56,160 nt of DNA, from assembly GCA_016933275.1 (NCBI GenBank), contig JAFGBI010000264.1, positions 1 to 56,160 on the forward strand. The letters run 5' to 3'. How positions within the stretch are numbered: the first letter of the stretch is position 1; every line of letters begins with the position of its first letter. The DNA comes from Polyangiaceae bacterium (GTDB lineage Bacteria; Myxococcota_A; Polyangia; Polyangiales; Polyangiaceae). Shown here piece by piece: positions 1 to 8,759 of this stretch. The translations under genes were made by a program, and so were the position numbers. The notes under the pieces were generated by a model. It had not been told where the DNA came from. It searched no databases and saw only the letters and a list, made by a program, of their open reading frames with translations.

Positions 1-2
1 CG

Positions 3-368
3 GGCGGCTATCTCGCCTTCACAGACGCCGTCTGGCGCAAAGGCGACCCGCCGCCCGAGGTCAAGGCGAGCTTCGACCTCGACTATCCGACCATGGGTAG
101 GGTACCGGATGTCCTGGCGGCCATGGACAATAGTGGGTTCGCGCTCGTCGGCCACTTCACCCTGACGGACGAGGCCTGGTGGGACGACTTCTACTCGCCG
201 ATGGAGCGACGCATCGAGTCGCTGCGCGGCAACTACGCCGGCGATGTCGAGGCGCTCGCCGTTCTCAACCAGCTCGCACAGGAGCCAGAGATGCACCGGC
301 GACACTCGGACTGCTACGCTTACGAGTTCTTCGTGGGGCGTCGAGCGATGGGAGGCGGCGGTCCATGA
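3..368 (+). CDS. C-terminal part of a SAM-dependent methyltransferase (partial)
   Basis: Open from the left edge in frame 3 to a TGA at 366-368. The visible 121 residues begin GGYLAFTDAVW and run through PPEVKASFDLDYP to WWDDFYSPMERRI. This matches the C-terminal half of class I methyltransferases that follow the strand-4 'GG.LAFTD..W' pattern. The SAM-binding glycine loop would lie upstream, outside the window, so the substrate cannot be inferred. Its stop overlaps the ATG of the next (broken) gene by ATGA, suggesting the two were once translationally coupled. The family assignment rests on the C-terminal half only. Confidence 0.5.
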   Translation, partial: GGYLAFTDAVWRKGDPPPEVKASFDLDYPTMGRVPDVLAAMDNSGFALVGHFTLTDEAWWDDFYSPMERRIESLRGNYAGDVEALAVLNQLAQEPEMHRRHSDCYAYEFFVGRRAMGGGGP

Positions 369-971
369 ACCTCGTCGATTCGCTGTGTTCCCACGAGGAC
401 TCGGTCGTCGCCTACAGGGCGCGACAATTGCTTGCGGGGGAGTCGGAGCAATCCCCGGCGATGCACAGACTGCGCCGGTCCATCGGTACGACAAAGATGG
501 CGCAGCGCCTCCTGAAGGGACTCTGCACGGAGCGTTTCAACCCTAGCTCACTGGTCTCGAGCCACGGGGGACAAACGAGCGCAGAGCGCCGCCAGGTCCG
601 CGGCCGAGTTCCTGCTGACGCGCCGGCTGCTCTGGCGCAGACGGGGTGGCGGGCTGATCGTATCCGAGTGGGGCGGCCCCGTCGAAAAGGTGCACTACCC
701 GATCCGGTTCTACGATGTCCTCAGCGCGCTGGCGGCAATAGCCGAGCTGGGCCTTGCGAAAGACCAACGGTGCCAGGACGCCATCGATCTGCTCGAGAGC
801 AAGGGCCTTGCGGATGGGATGCTGCCTGTCGAGTGGACCAACGTGAGGCGAGCAAACGAGATCGAGACGCGCGGGACCTACGCGGACTGGGGGCCGATAC
901 ACAAGAGGAAGGGCAACCCCTTGGTGACAATCGATACGCTCTATGTGCTGCGTGAGGCCGGTCGAGGATAG
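365..971 (+). pseudogene. Internally deleted prenyltransferase/terpenoid-cyclase-fold-like gene
   Basis: The ATG at 365 opens a frame giving MNLVDSLCSHEDSVVAYRAR and LLAGESEQSP, typical of the N-terminus of an uncharacterised alpha-toroid-like family of about 300 residues. That frame loses sense after about 540. From about 543 a different frame reads LAHWSRATGDKRAQSAARSA, then AEFLLTRRLL, then VHYPIRFYDVLSALAAIAEL and AIDLLESKGL, stopping at TAG 969-971. This is the C-terminal part of the same kind of protein. The two parts sit side by side without the middle (Trp-rich repeats), so the gene looks broken by an internal deletion plus frame change. The family link is from memory of the pattern. 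Confidence 0.55.
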
Positions 972-992
972 AACGACCGACAGGAGGCTCAA

Positions 993-1160
993 GTGACCCG
1001 ACGGAAACCGACGCCCGCCGCTGCGAGCTCTGCTGTCGTCGCCTACATTGACGCCGCCCCGGAGCTGGCGCGCACACGGCTCCAGACCCTGCGCTCCCTC
1101 GTCAGGGAGGAGGCGCCAGACGCCGTCGAGCGCATGGCCTACGTGCTGCCTTCAGCAGCA
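993..1160 (+). pseudogene. Truncated DUF1801 (YdhG-like) protein fragment
   Basis: The GTG at 993 is preceded by AGGAGG (980-985), a good ribosome binding site. The product begins MTRRKPTPAAASSAVVAYID and continues APELARTRLQTLRSLVREEA, PDAVERMAYVLPS. This matches the conserved start of DUF1801 proteins (AYI..AP...R..L..LR..I....PDAEE...Y.MP). After about residue 54 the similarity stops and the frame runs on as low-complexity Ser/Pro/Gly text. The normal domain is about 110-140 residues, so this is a C-terminally deleted remnant. It is the second damaged gene in a row here. Confidence 0.55.
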
Positions 1161-1450
1161 GCTTCCCCGCCGGGGCTGCTCCGTTCGGACAGCCGGGGCG
1201 AGTCGAGCGCCACGACGAGTCTGTCCGCCGACGTCCCCAAAAAAGTGCACTTGGCCAGTGCTTGGGGGAGTACTGGCCCGAGTTCAGGCGGGTCGAAGGG
1301 GGTACCAGGCCGGCGTCATGTGCCCAATTCTTCGAGGAAGAGTCCCTGGACTGTCACCCCGCTACCGCTGCCGCCACACAAGACCCGACGGCCCCGGGAT
1401 GGCTCCCGAGGCCGTCGTCGTTCGCATCGCGGACTGCGCAGCGCGCGTCC
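1161..1450. other. Non-coding degraded stretch
   Basis: No frame on either strand gives a recognisable protein. Several overlapping open frames exist but all read as GC-driven Arg/Pro/Ser text. It lies between the DUF1801 fragment and the 3' end of the dihydroorotate-dehydrogenase-like gene on the opposite strand, and is probably decayed coding DNA. Confidence 0.4.
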
Positions 1451-2449
1451 TCACAGCATCGACTTCGCGTATCCCAGGAGGATCTTGACGTAATTGCCTC
1501 GTTCATAGAGCTCCGCGTTGGGGCTCTTGGCCAGGCTCATGCTGCCCTGGCCTTGCTTCAGGGACTCGTAGTCGTGCTCGGCGAGCCACGTCTCGAGCTC
1601 CTTCTGCATCTTGGCGAGGACGACGGGGCCGTTCGTGATCGCCGCGGAGACGACCTGGACGCCATGGGCGCCGGCCATCACCGTCTTGAGTGCGTCGATG
1701 CCCGAGTGAACGCCGCCGGTCACGCCGAGGCTCAGCTTCACCCGCCCCGATAGCAGCGCAAGCCAGCGCAGCCGCAGCAAGAGCTCGTTCGACGTGGACA
1801 GCGTGAGCCGTTGCGACACCTCAAGCTTCTCCACGTCGATGTCGGGTTGGTAGAAGCGGTTGAAGACCACGAGGCCCTTCGCGCCCGCCTTCTCGATCGC
1901 GACCGCGAGGTTGGTGAGCGAGCTGTAGAAGGGCGAGAGCTTCACCGCCACCGGCAGCGCGGTAGCTCCCACGACCTCCTTGACCATCGCGATCGTCCGT
2001 CCCTCGACCTCGGCCGCCGTGCGTTGCGGGTCGTGGGCGACCGAGTACACGTTGAGCTCGATCGCGTCGGCGCCTGCCTGTTCGATCTGCTTGGTGTACT
2101 CGACCCACCCGCCGGGCGTGACTCCGTTCAGGGAGCCGATGACCGGACAGCTCACGGCCGCCTTCACCTTTCGGATCTGCTCGAGGTAGGCGTCGGGGCC
2201 CAGGACGAAATCGCTGGGCGTCGGGAGGTAGCTGGAGGCTTCGGGTGAGGATTCGCCGTGCGTGGCGACGGCCGCAGCCGTCGCCTGCTCGCGCTTGATC
2301 TGCTCCTCGAACAGCGAGTGCATCACGATCGCCGCCACGCCCGCGTCCTCGGCCTGCTTGACCTTGTCGAGGTCATCGCAGAGGGGAGAGGCGCCCAGCA
2401 TCAGCGGGTGCTTGAGGTTCAGTCCGAGATAGGTCGTTGTAAGATCCAT
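1451..2449 (-). CDS. Dihydroorotate dehydrogenase-like flavoprotein
   Basis: 332 residues, the expected length, starting MDLTTTYLGLNLKHPLMLGA. This is the TIM-barrel FMN domain of the dihydroorotate dehydrogenase superfamily: SPLCDDLDKV after strand 1, PVIGSLNG and ADAIELNVYS in the middle, LPVAVKLSPF for the flavin-contacting lysine strand, and VTGGVHSGIDALKTVMAGAH for the phosphate-binding end. Proteins of this subgroup often sit directly after nifJ in anaerobes and myxobacteria, as here: the ATG lies 18 bp downstream of the nifJ stop on the same strand, so they are probably one operon. True pyrimidine synthesis function is doubtful; a redox role tied to pyruvate oxidation is inferred from the neighbour only. 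Confidence 0.85.
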   Translation of the reverse strand: MDLTTTYLGLNLKHPLMLGASPLCDDLDKVKQAEDAGVAAIVMHSLFEEQIKREQATAAAVATHGESSPEASSYLPTPSDFVLGPDAYLEQIRKVKAAVSCPVIGSLNGVTPGGWVEYTKQIEQAGADAIELNVYSVAHDPQRTAAEVEGRTIAMVKEVVGATALPVAVKLSPFYSSLTNLAVAIEKAGAKGLVVFNRFYQPDIDVEKLEVSQRLTLSTSNELLLRLRWLALLSGRVKLSLGVTGGVHSGIDALKTVMAGAHGVQVVSAAITNGPVVLAKMQKELETWLAEHDYESLKQGQGSMSLAKSPNAELYERGNYVKILLGYAKSML

Positions 2450-2467
2450 TTTCGTCTCGCCTCCCTT

Positions 2468-5400
2468 TCAGCTCGCGCTGCCCTTGTCCCCGCCGCTCTG
2501 CGGCTTGACCCGGATCTCCGCCATTTGCCGGTAGACCTCCATGTGACGGGTGGCGTCGCGCTGGGCGTCTTCCTGCAGGCGGGCGAACCGCTTGGGGTCG
2601 AGTTTCTCGACCATGCGGAAGCGGGTCTCGTTGAGGGCGTACTCCTTGAACGACACCTTCGGGGTGGCGCCCATGTCGATCTTGAGCCCTGGCTCGCCAG
2701 TGGCGGCGACGCGGGGATCACATCGATAGAGGGGCCAGATGCCCGACTCGACCGCCAGCCGCTGCTGTTCGAGGCCATGCTCGAGATCGTAGCCGTGAGC
2801 GATGCAGTGGGAGTACGCAATGATGATGCTGGGCCCCGGGTGGAGGTCCGCCTCGACGAAGGCCCGGACCGTCTGCTGGTCGCGGGCGCCGAAGGCGACC
2901 TGCGCCACGTAGACGTGGCTATAGCTCATCGCCATGAGGCCGAGGTCCTTCTTCGGCACCTCTTTGCCGGCGGACGCGAACTTCGCCGCGGCGCCGAGCG
3001 GGGTGGCCTTCGACTGCTGGCCGCCCGTGTTCGAGTACACGCCCGTGTCGAGCACGAGGATGTTCACGTCACGGTCCTGCGCGAGGACGTGGTCGAGCCC
3101 GCCGTAGCCGATGTCGTAGGCCCAGCCGTCGCCGCCGACCGCCCAGATGCTCTTCTTGACGAGGTAGTCGGCCAAGGTGAGCAGGCGCTGGCCCTCGGGC
3201 GTCGAGACGCCCGCGAGCTGCTGGCGAAGGGTGGCGACCCGCGCGCGCTGGTCGCGAATCCCCGCTTCGCTGCTCTGGTCGGCGCCGAGAAGCTCGTTGA
3301 TCAGCGTGTCACCGAGCTTGGCGCTCTGTTGCTTGAGGAGGTACTTCGCCTGGTCCATCAGGCGATCGACGGCCAACCGGTATCCGAACGCGAACTCGGC
3401 GTTGTCCTCGAACAGGGAGTTCGACCAGGCGGGGCCGCGGCCGTTCTCGTCCTGGGCGTAAGGGGTCGTGGGGAGGTTGCCGCCGTAGATGGAGGAGCAG
3501 CCCGTCGCGTTGCCGATCATGAGTCGGTCACCGAAGAGCTGGGTCATCAGCTTGACGTAGGGGGTCTCGCCACATCCCGCGCAGGCACCCGAGTACTCGA
3601 AGAGTGGCCGCAGGAACTGTGAGCCCTTGACGTCCGCCTTGACGGCCGCGCGATCCACCTCCGGGAGGGAGAGGAAGAAGGCGTAGCGCGCGCGCTCTGC
3701 CTCGCGGATCGGACGTTGCAGGGTCATGTTCAGGGACTTGTGCTTGGGGTTCGACTTGTCCTTGGCCGGACACACCTCCACGCAGAGGTTGCAGCCCGTG
3801 CAGTCCTCGGGGGCGACCTGGATGATGTACGCCTGGCCCTTGAACTCGTTCCCCTTGAAGGGGACGCTCTTGAAGCCCTCGGGCGCGGCAGCAAGCTTCG
3901 CCGGGTCGACCACCTTGGCGCGGATCGCGGCGTGTGGGCAGACGAGCGCGCACTTGTTGCACTGGATGCAGATGCTCGGATCCCAAGTCGGAATCTCGTT
4001 GGCGATGTTGCGCTTCTCCCACTGCGTGGTCGCCGTGGGCCAGGTCCCGTCGGCCTGGCCCACGAATGCGCTCACCGGGAGCGAGTCGCCTCGGTTCGCC
4101 AGCATCACGGCAGTGACGTCCTTGACGAACTGGGGCGCCGCCTCCGGGACCGTTGGCGGCCGCATCCGGTCGGTGGTGGCCGCCGCGGGCGGCACGATCT
4201 CGTGCAGATTGGCGAGGGTCATGTCGACCGCCGCCTTGTTCCTGGCGACGACGTCGGCCCCCTTCCTGCCGTAGGTCTTCTCGATCGTCTTCTTGATCTT
4301 CTCGATCGCCTCGTCGCGGGGCAAGACCCCGCTGATCGCGAAGAAGCAGGTCTGCATCACCGTGTTGATGCGGTTGCCCATCCCCGCCTCGCGCGCGACC
4401 TTGAGGCCGTCGATGGCGTAGAACTTGAGCTTCTTCTCGATGATCTGCTGCTGCATCTCCCGGGGTAGGTGCTGCCAGACTTCGTCCTTGCCGTAGGGGC
4501 TGTTGAGGAGGAAGACCCCACCGCTCTTGGCGCGATCGAGGACGTCGTACTTGTCCACGAACTCGAACTGATGGCAACCGATGAAATCGGCGTGCTGCAC
4601 CAGGTACGGGGCCTTCAGCTCCTTCGGCCCGAAGCGGAGGTGCGACACCGTGATCGCGCCTGCCTTCTTCGAGTCGTAGACGAAGTAGCCCTGGACCGAC
4701 TGGGGCGTCTCCTCGCCGATGATCTTGATGGAATTCTTGTTGGCGCCGACCGTGCCGTCCGAGCCGAGGCCGTAGAACATCGCCTGGACCGTCCCTGGCG
4801 CGCAGACGTCGAGGTCGGCGCCGACGTCGAGCGACGTGTGGGTCACGTCGTCGACGATCCCGACCGTGAAGTGGTTCTTCGGCGAGTCCTTCTTCAGATC
4901 GTCGAAGACCGCCTTGACCATCGCCGGGGTGAACTCCTTGCTCGACAGGCCGTAGCGCCCCGAGAAAACCTGCGGCATCGCGCTCGAGCGACCCTCGACC
5001 AGAGCCGTGAGGACGTCCTGGTACAGGGGCTCGCCGGGTGCCCCAGGCTCCTTGGTGCGGTCGAGCACGGAGATCTTCTTCGCCGAGGTCGGGAGCGCCG
5101 CCAGGAAGTGGGTGACGCTGAAGGGCCGGTAGAGGCGCACGACGAGGGCGCCTACCTTCTCGCCCTTGCCGACCAGCATCTCGACGGTGTCCTCGGCGGT
5201 CGCGGCGCCGGAGCCCATGAGCACGACGACCCGCTCGGCGTCGGGGGCGCCGTAGTAATCGAACAGGTGGTACTGCCGCCCCGTGAGCTTCGCGAAATCG
5301 TCCATCGTGGCCTGTACGATGGCCGGGCACTCGGCGAAGAACCGGTTGCAGGCCTCGCGGGACTGGAAGAACGTGTCGGGGTTCTGCGCCGTGCCGCGGA

Positions 5401-6046
5401 GGACCGGGTGATCGGGGCTGAGCGCGCGCTCGCGGTGCTTGGCGACCAGCTCGTCCGGGATCATCGCGCGGATGGCGTCGTCGTCGATGTAGGCGACCTT
5501 CGAGAGCTCGTGAGAGCTGCGGAAGCCATCGAAGAAATGAAGGAACGGAACGCGTGCGCGGAGCGTGGCCGCATGCGCGACGAGCGCGAGGTCATGAGCG
5601 TTCTGTATCGTCACCGACGACAGCAGCGCGAAGCCCGTGCCTCGGCACAGCATGACGTCGGAGTGGTCGCCGAAGATGCTGAGGGCGTGGGTCGCGACGG
5701 TACGCGCCGAGACGTGGATGCAGAACGGGGTGAGCTCACCCGCGATCTTGAACATGTTGGGGATCTTGAGCAGCAAGCCCTGCGATGCAGTGAAGGTGGA
5801 GGTGAGCGCGCCCGCTTGGACGGCGCCATGCGCGGCGCCCGCGGCGCCGCCTTCCGACTGCATCTCCTGGACGTCGGGGGTGACTCCCCAGACGTTCTTC
5901 TTGCCTTGCGCCGCCCACTCGTCGGCGAACTCGCCCATATTGGACGACGGGGTAATGGGGTAGATGGCGATCACCTCGCTCGCGCGGAACGCGATCGAGG
6001 AGGCCGCCTCGTTCCCATCGATGGTGACGTACTTGGGATTCGCCAT
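2468..6046 (-). CDS. nifJ: Pyruvate:ferredoxin (flavodoxin) oxidoreductase, single-chain
   Basis: Oxidises pyruvate and CoA to acetyl-CoA and CO2, reducing ferredoxin or flavodoxin; cytoplasmic, TPP and Fe-S dependent. 1192 residues, the usual length of the fused homodimeric enzyme. Order: N-terminal pyrimidine-binding domain (VTIDGNEAA, AIYPITPSSNMGE), transketolase-C and gamma domains, two 4Fe-4S clusters near residues 692 (CIQCNKCALVCP) and 749 (CTGCNLCVEVCP), then the TPP domain with CAGCGETPY near 822 and GDGWAYDIGYGG near 974. I chose the ATG at 6046 (MANPKYVTIDGNEAA) because the family starts there and AAGAGG lies just upstream; an in-frame ATG at 6088 has no ribosome binding site. It implies an anaerobic or microaerobic branch of carbon metabolism. 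Confidence 0.95.
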   Translation of the reverse strand: MANPKYVTIDGNEAASSIAFRASEVIAIYPITPSSNMGEFADEWAAQGKKNVWGVTPDVQEMQSEGGAAGAAHGAVQAGALTSTFTASQGLLLKIPNMFKIAGELTPFCIHVSARTVATHALSIFGDHSDVMLCRGTGFALLSSVTIQNAHDLALVAHAATLRARVPFLHFFDGFRSSHELSKVAYIDDDAIRAMIPDELVAKHRERALSPDHPVLRGTAQNPDTFFQSREACNRFFAECPAIVQATMDDFAKLTGRQYHLFDYYGAPDAERVVVLMGSGAATAEDTVEMLVGKGEKVGALVVRLYRPFSVTHFLAALPTSAKKISVLDRTKEPGAPGEPLYQDVLTALVEGRSSAMPQVFSGRYGLSSKEFTPAMVKAVFDDLKKDSPKNHFTVGIVDDVTHTSLDVGADLDVCAPGTVQAMFYGLGSDGTVGANKNSIKIIGEETPQSVQGYFVYDSKKAGAITVSHLRFGPKELKAPYLVQHADFIGCHQFEFVDKYDVLDRAKSGGVFLLNSPYGKDEVWQHLPREMQQQIIEKKLKFYAIDGLKVAREAGMGNRINTVMQTCFFAISGVLPRDEAIEKIKKTIEKTYGRKGADVVARNKAAVDMTLANLHEIVPPAAATTDRMRPPTVPEAAPQFVKDVTAVMLANRGDSLPVSAFVGQADGTWPTATTQWEKRNIANEIPTWDPSICIQCNKCALVCPHAAIRAKVVDPAKLAAAPEGFKSVPFKGNEFKGQAYIIQVAPEDCTGCNLCVEVCPAKDKSNPKHKSLNMTLQRPIREAERARYAFFLSLPEVDRAAVKADVKGSQFLRPLFEYSGACAGCGETPYVKLMTQLFGDRLMIGNATGCSSIYGGNLPTTPYAQDENGRGPAWSNSLFEDNAEFAFGYRLAVDRLMDQAKYLLKQQSAKLGDTLINELLGADQSSEAGIRDQRARVATLRQQLAGVSTPEGQRLLTLADYLVKKSIWAVGGDGWAYDIGYGGLDHVLAQDRDVNILVLDTGVYSNTGGQQSKATPLGAAAKFASAGKEVPKKDLGLMAMSYSHVYVAQVAFGARDQQTVRAFVEADLHPGPSIIIAYSHCIAHGYDLEHGLEQQRLAVESGIWPLYRCDPRVAATGEPGLKIDMGATPKVSFKEYALNETRFRMVEKLDPKRFARLQEDAQRDATRHMEVYRQMAEIRVKPQSGGDKGSAS

Positions 6047-6373
6047 GCGCCTCTTCGATGGTTGGGGGGGATGCGCCTGTGGCATCATCGTTGCCCCGGG
6101 GATGGGGTGCGCCGCGGCTGAGCAGGGCGACGCATCGGTTACGCCGCGTGACCTCGGCCGCGTCGTGGACGCGAGAGGAACGTGGCGGGCGCATTGTGCA
6201 CGACTCCGCGCCGCTCGTTAGCCGAAAGACGCGTCGAGGGCGTTTTTCTACCCCCGGGGGTCCCTGGCCGGGACGCACGAAACGTGCCGAACGGTCGGGC
6301 TCGCAGATCGAGCACGAATCTCCCTACTCCTACAAGCATGACGTAACGTCACCTATTCGGGGAGGGGTGGGGT
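6047..6373. other. Intergenic region upstream of nifJ
   Basis: 327 bp with no convincing gene. It must hold the nifJ promoter (minus strand) and the 3' end of the preceding gene. Visible structure: a 13-bp perfect palindrome at 6339-6351 and a 12-bp palindrome ACCCCCGGGGGT at 6250-6261 beside a short T run. On the nifJ-coding strand that run is A, so the hairpin is not a terminator for the upstream minus-strand gene. Confidence 0.4.
6339..6351. promoter_or_regulatory. Perfect palindrome TGACGTAACGTCA, possible operator
   Basis: Six-base arms TGACGT/ACGTCA flank a single central A. Perfect dyads of this size are uncommon by chance in such GC-rich spacer DNA. It lies about 290 bp upstream of nifJ and 23 bp beyond the stop of the preceding minus-strand gene. 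A dimeric regulator site for nifJ is possible; no regulator is identified. Confidence 0.25.
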
Positions 6374-7111
6374 TCAGACCGCGGTGCCGTCCGCTGCGTC
6401 GCGGGCGTCTCGGTAGGCGGCCGCCACGTCGTGGGTGCCGCCGAGCTGCTCCAGGTGCTCATGAAGGCAGCCGACGTAGATGCCGAAGGGCACGATGTTG
6501 CCGGGTAGCGTCACCCCAGCGTCCCGGCAGCTCACCAGCGCCCGGTGGAAGGTACGGCGGAAGGCGGCGAGGGAGAAGGTTCCCGCTGATGTGGGACCGC
6601 CGAGGTGCTCGAGGAAGGCGGCGCGGGCGGGGACGACGCCGAGGCGCTCGAGCGCCGCGGCGAAGCGCGCGGCGTCCTCTTCGCAGAGACCCGCGTAGAG
6701 CTCGCGCAGTCCCGTGGCGAAGTCCCGCGTCCACCTCACGTAGACGGGCCGGGGATTCCAGAGGAGCAAGCCATTGCCGGCCTCGAAGTGCTTGGCGCGC
6801 AGATCCAGGAGGGCCACGTCGCTCGCCAAGAGCTGGTGGAAGTAGACGCCGAGGACGGCGCGGGCCCGTCGGGGCGCGGGCATGTCTTCGGTGCCCCGCT
6901 CGCTCGAGAGACGCACCGGGATCGGTGACGCTGCCAGCCGGATCCCCTCGGCGCGGCGGATCCGATCGAACTTTGCGCGGCGCAGGGCATTCGCGCCCAG
7001 CTCCTGCAGCTGCTGGGTGAGCGTGCGGGCCGGGAGCAGGTCGAAGAAGGTCGGCGACACGAGGTCGAGGAGCGGCTCCCACTCGCTGCCGCGCAAGAGC
7101 GTGCGCCACAT
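6374..7111 (-). CDS. Unrecognised cytoplasmic protein, 245 aa
   Basis: I do not recognise the family. The product starts MWRTLLRGSEWEPLLDLVSP and ends in a helix ending DARDAADGTAV. It is rich in Leu, Ala and Arg, has no signal peptide or membrane segment, and reads as mostly helical. Notable stretches are GVYFHQLLASDVALLDLRAK and LLLWNPRPVYVRWTRDF, which look like folded-domain sequence rather than random frame. Codon use and length support a real gene. It is 52 bp downstream of the MDR oxidoreductase on the same strand, so the two may be cotranscribed. No function is assigned. Confidence 0.6.
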   Translation of the reverse strand: MWRTLLRGSEWEPLLDLVSPTFFDLLPARTLTQQLQELGANALRRAKFDRIRRAEGIRLAASPIPVRLSSERGTEDMPAPRRARAVLGVYFHQLLASDVALLDLRAKHFEAGNGLLLWNPRPVYVRWTRDFATGLRELYAGLCEEDAARFAAALERLGVVPARAAFLEHLGGPTSAGTFSLAAFRRTFHRALVSCRDAGVTLPGNIVPFGIYVGCLHEHLEQLGGTHDVAAAYRDARDAADGTAV

Positions 7112-7163
7112 GGATCCGCATCGTCTCGCGCCGCCGAAGCCTTGCCAAGGGGCTTCGGGTTCG

Positions 7164-8189
7164 TCAGTCGGGGATTAGGAGGATCTTTCCAGCGTTTCTC
7201 CCCGATTCGAGCTCCTCGTGGGCCTCCGCGACTCGCGAGAACGGGTAGCGACTGCCCATGTGCGGTCGGATGCGGCCACGGCCGCAGAGGTCGATGACCG
7301 CCAGGCCTTCGCGGCGCACGAGCTGCGCGTGTTCCCACAGATGCCCGATGTTGACGCCGGCCACGCCACGGTTGTCGTCGAGGAGGCTGAGCGGGGTGAA
7401 CGGCGGATCCTTCTTCAGCTCGCGCAGGAGGCCGATGATCGCTCGGCGGCCGCCCTGCACGACCTGCGCGAGGCCGAAGATCACCAGCAGGCCACCCGGG
7501 CGCAGGAGCGAGTAGCCCTTCTTCCACTGTTCCATCCCGCCGAGCGGATCGAGGACGAGGTCGACGCCCTGGCCGTCCGTGAGGCGACGGACCACCTCGG
7601 CGTAGTCCTCGGTGCGGTAGTCGATGGGATGGGTGCAGCCCTGGGCGCGGACGAAATCGAACTTGTCCGCGGCAGCGGTGCCGAAGGTGACCACGTCCGG
7701 CACGTGCCGGCACATCTGGAGCACGGCGGTTCCCACCCCTCCCGCCGCCATGTGGACCAGGACCCGGTCGCCTTCCCGCAGGCGCCACACCCGCTCCAGG
7801 ACGTGGAACGCAGTGATGAAATTGACCGGCAGCGCCGCCGCGTCCTCGAAGCCCATGTCCGGCGGGATCGGCGCGGAGTAGTCGGTGTCCACGCAGACGT
7901 GGCTTGCCTGGCCACCGAAGCGGGACATGTAGACCACTCGACGGCCGACGAGGCCCGGGTCGACACCCGGTCCCACGCGATCGATCTCGCCCGCCCCTTC
8001 GTAGCCGAGGACGCAGGGAGGTCGGGGCGCATCGGGGTAGGTGCCACGCCGCGCCATGACCTCGGCGTAGTTCAGCCCGACGGCGCGGGTGGCTATTCGG
8101 ACCTGGCCGGGGAGCGGCACCGGATCCGGAGACTCGCGGACCTCGAGCGCATCGAGGCCTCCGTGGTGGGTGATCCAGATAGCTCGCAT
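7164..8189 (-). CDS. Zinc-independent MDR oxidoreductase (quinone oxidoreductase/VAT-1-like)
   Basis: 341 residues, normal for medium-chain dehydrogenase/reductases. N-terminal GroES-like fold (GLNYAEVMARRGTYPDAP, then LGYEGAGEIDRVGPGV) is followed by a Rossmann domain with the NAD(P)-binding loop AAGGVGTAVLQM near residue 150 and DYRTEDYAEVVRRLTDGQGV afterwards, ending HEELESGRNAGKILLIPD. The structural and catalytic zinc cysteines of alcohol dehydrogenases are absent, which places it with quinone oxidoreductase/VAT-1 homologues that use NADPH to reduce quinones or enones. The substrate is unknown. Possibly cotranscribed with the unknown gene downstream. Confidence 0.85.
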   Translation of the reverse strand: MRAIWITHHGGLDALEVRESPDPVPLPGQVRIATRAVGLNYAEVMARRGTYPDAPRPPCVLGYEGAGEIDRVGPGVDPGLVGRRVVYMSRFGGQASHVCVDTDYSAPIPPDMGFEDAAALPVNFITAFHVLERVWRLREGDRVLVHMAAGGVGTAVLQMCRHVPDVVTFGTAAADKFDFVRAQGCTHPIDYRTEDYAEVVRRLTDGQGVDLVLDPLGGMEQWKKGYSLLRPGGLLVIFGLAQVVQGGRRAIIGLLRELKKDPPFTPLSLLDDNRGVAGVNIGHLWEHAQLVRREGLAVIDLCGRGRIRPHMGSRYPFSRVAEAHEELESGRNAGKILLIPD

Positions 8190-8276
8190 GGCCGCCGTAT
8201 AACGAGACTCGGGCCGTGGCTCAACCTCTCCTGCTCGTGGCCGCCGGCCGGATCGACGGTGACGGAGGAGCGCGCG

Positions 8277-8759
8277 CTACCCCGCGTCCGCCACCACCAC
8301 CACCACCGCGACGTTGACGAGCACGACGCCGTCGCTGCGGCGGACCCTGACGAACCGCCCCGTCTCGTTCAAGAAATCGAGGGTTCGGGTGTGTCCGATC
8401 GGTGCTGCCACGTGGATGGATCCCAGCAGCTCCGTCCCGTCGTCCAGTAGCACCTCGATCGCTCGCTCCTCGCCGAACGCTTCGACCGGGGCTACCCCGT
8501 CGGGCTCGAGCAGCTCGACGGTGCGGATGGCGTGCTTGCCGAGGAGGACCGGATCGTCGCGCCCTTCCGCGAAAAACGGGACGAATCGGGCTGCGTCGTT
8601 GAGGAGGTCCGAGAGCGTCTCGCTGCCCACGTGCTGGCGCGCCTGCTCGGCGCAAGAGAACTGACCGGTCAGGGTGGTGCCGCTCGCCAGCCGGACGCGC
8701 GCCGGAACCCTGTGGGTCGTGATCCGGAAGCTGCTGCTCGGTGTCCGCGGGACGTTCAT
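8277..8759 (-). CDS. Unrecognised 160-aa protein coupled to PilT-like ATPases
   Basis: Starts MNVPRTPSSSFRITTHRVPA. Its ATG overlaps the 3' end of the ATPase gene 8756-9847 by 4 bp, so it is the third member of a translationally coupled unit. Two similar strand-rich segments, VRLASGTTLTGQFSC (about residue 22) and IEVLLDDGTELLGSIHVA (about residue 101), suggest a duplicated small beta domain, like the PilZ- or Sm-like 'dG..l.G.i.' pattern. The C-terminus is a Val run followed by ADAG. No signal peptide. I do not recognise the family; the context points to a partner of the two ATPases. Confidence 0.6.
   Translation of the reverse strand: MNVPRTPSSSFRITTHRVPARVRLASGTTLTGQFSCAEQARQHVGSETLSDLLNDAARFVPFFAEGRDDPVLLGKHAIRTVELLEPDGVAPVEAFGEERAIEVLLDDGTELLGSIHVAAPIGHTRTLDFLNETGRFVRVRRSDGVVLVNVAVVVVVADAG

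Noticed and set aside
4469..6121. 550-codon open frame on the plus strand opposite nifJ, and similar long antisense frames at 2258-3622, 7218-8450, 17074-18681, 23542-25476 and 39978-40964
   Set aside because: Each lies antisense to a gene with clear domains and reads as Arg/Ala/Gly/Val-rich text without motifs, as expected in GC-rich DNA.
6244..6262. T run followed by palindrome ACCCCCGGGGGT as an intrinsic terminator
   Set aside because: The T run is on the wrong side of the hairpin for the minus-strand gene that ends nearby, and no plus-strand transcript is expected here.
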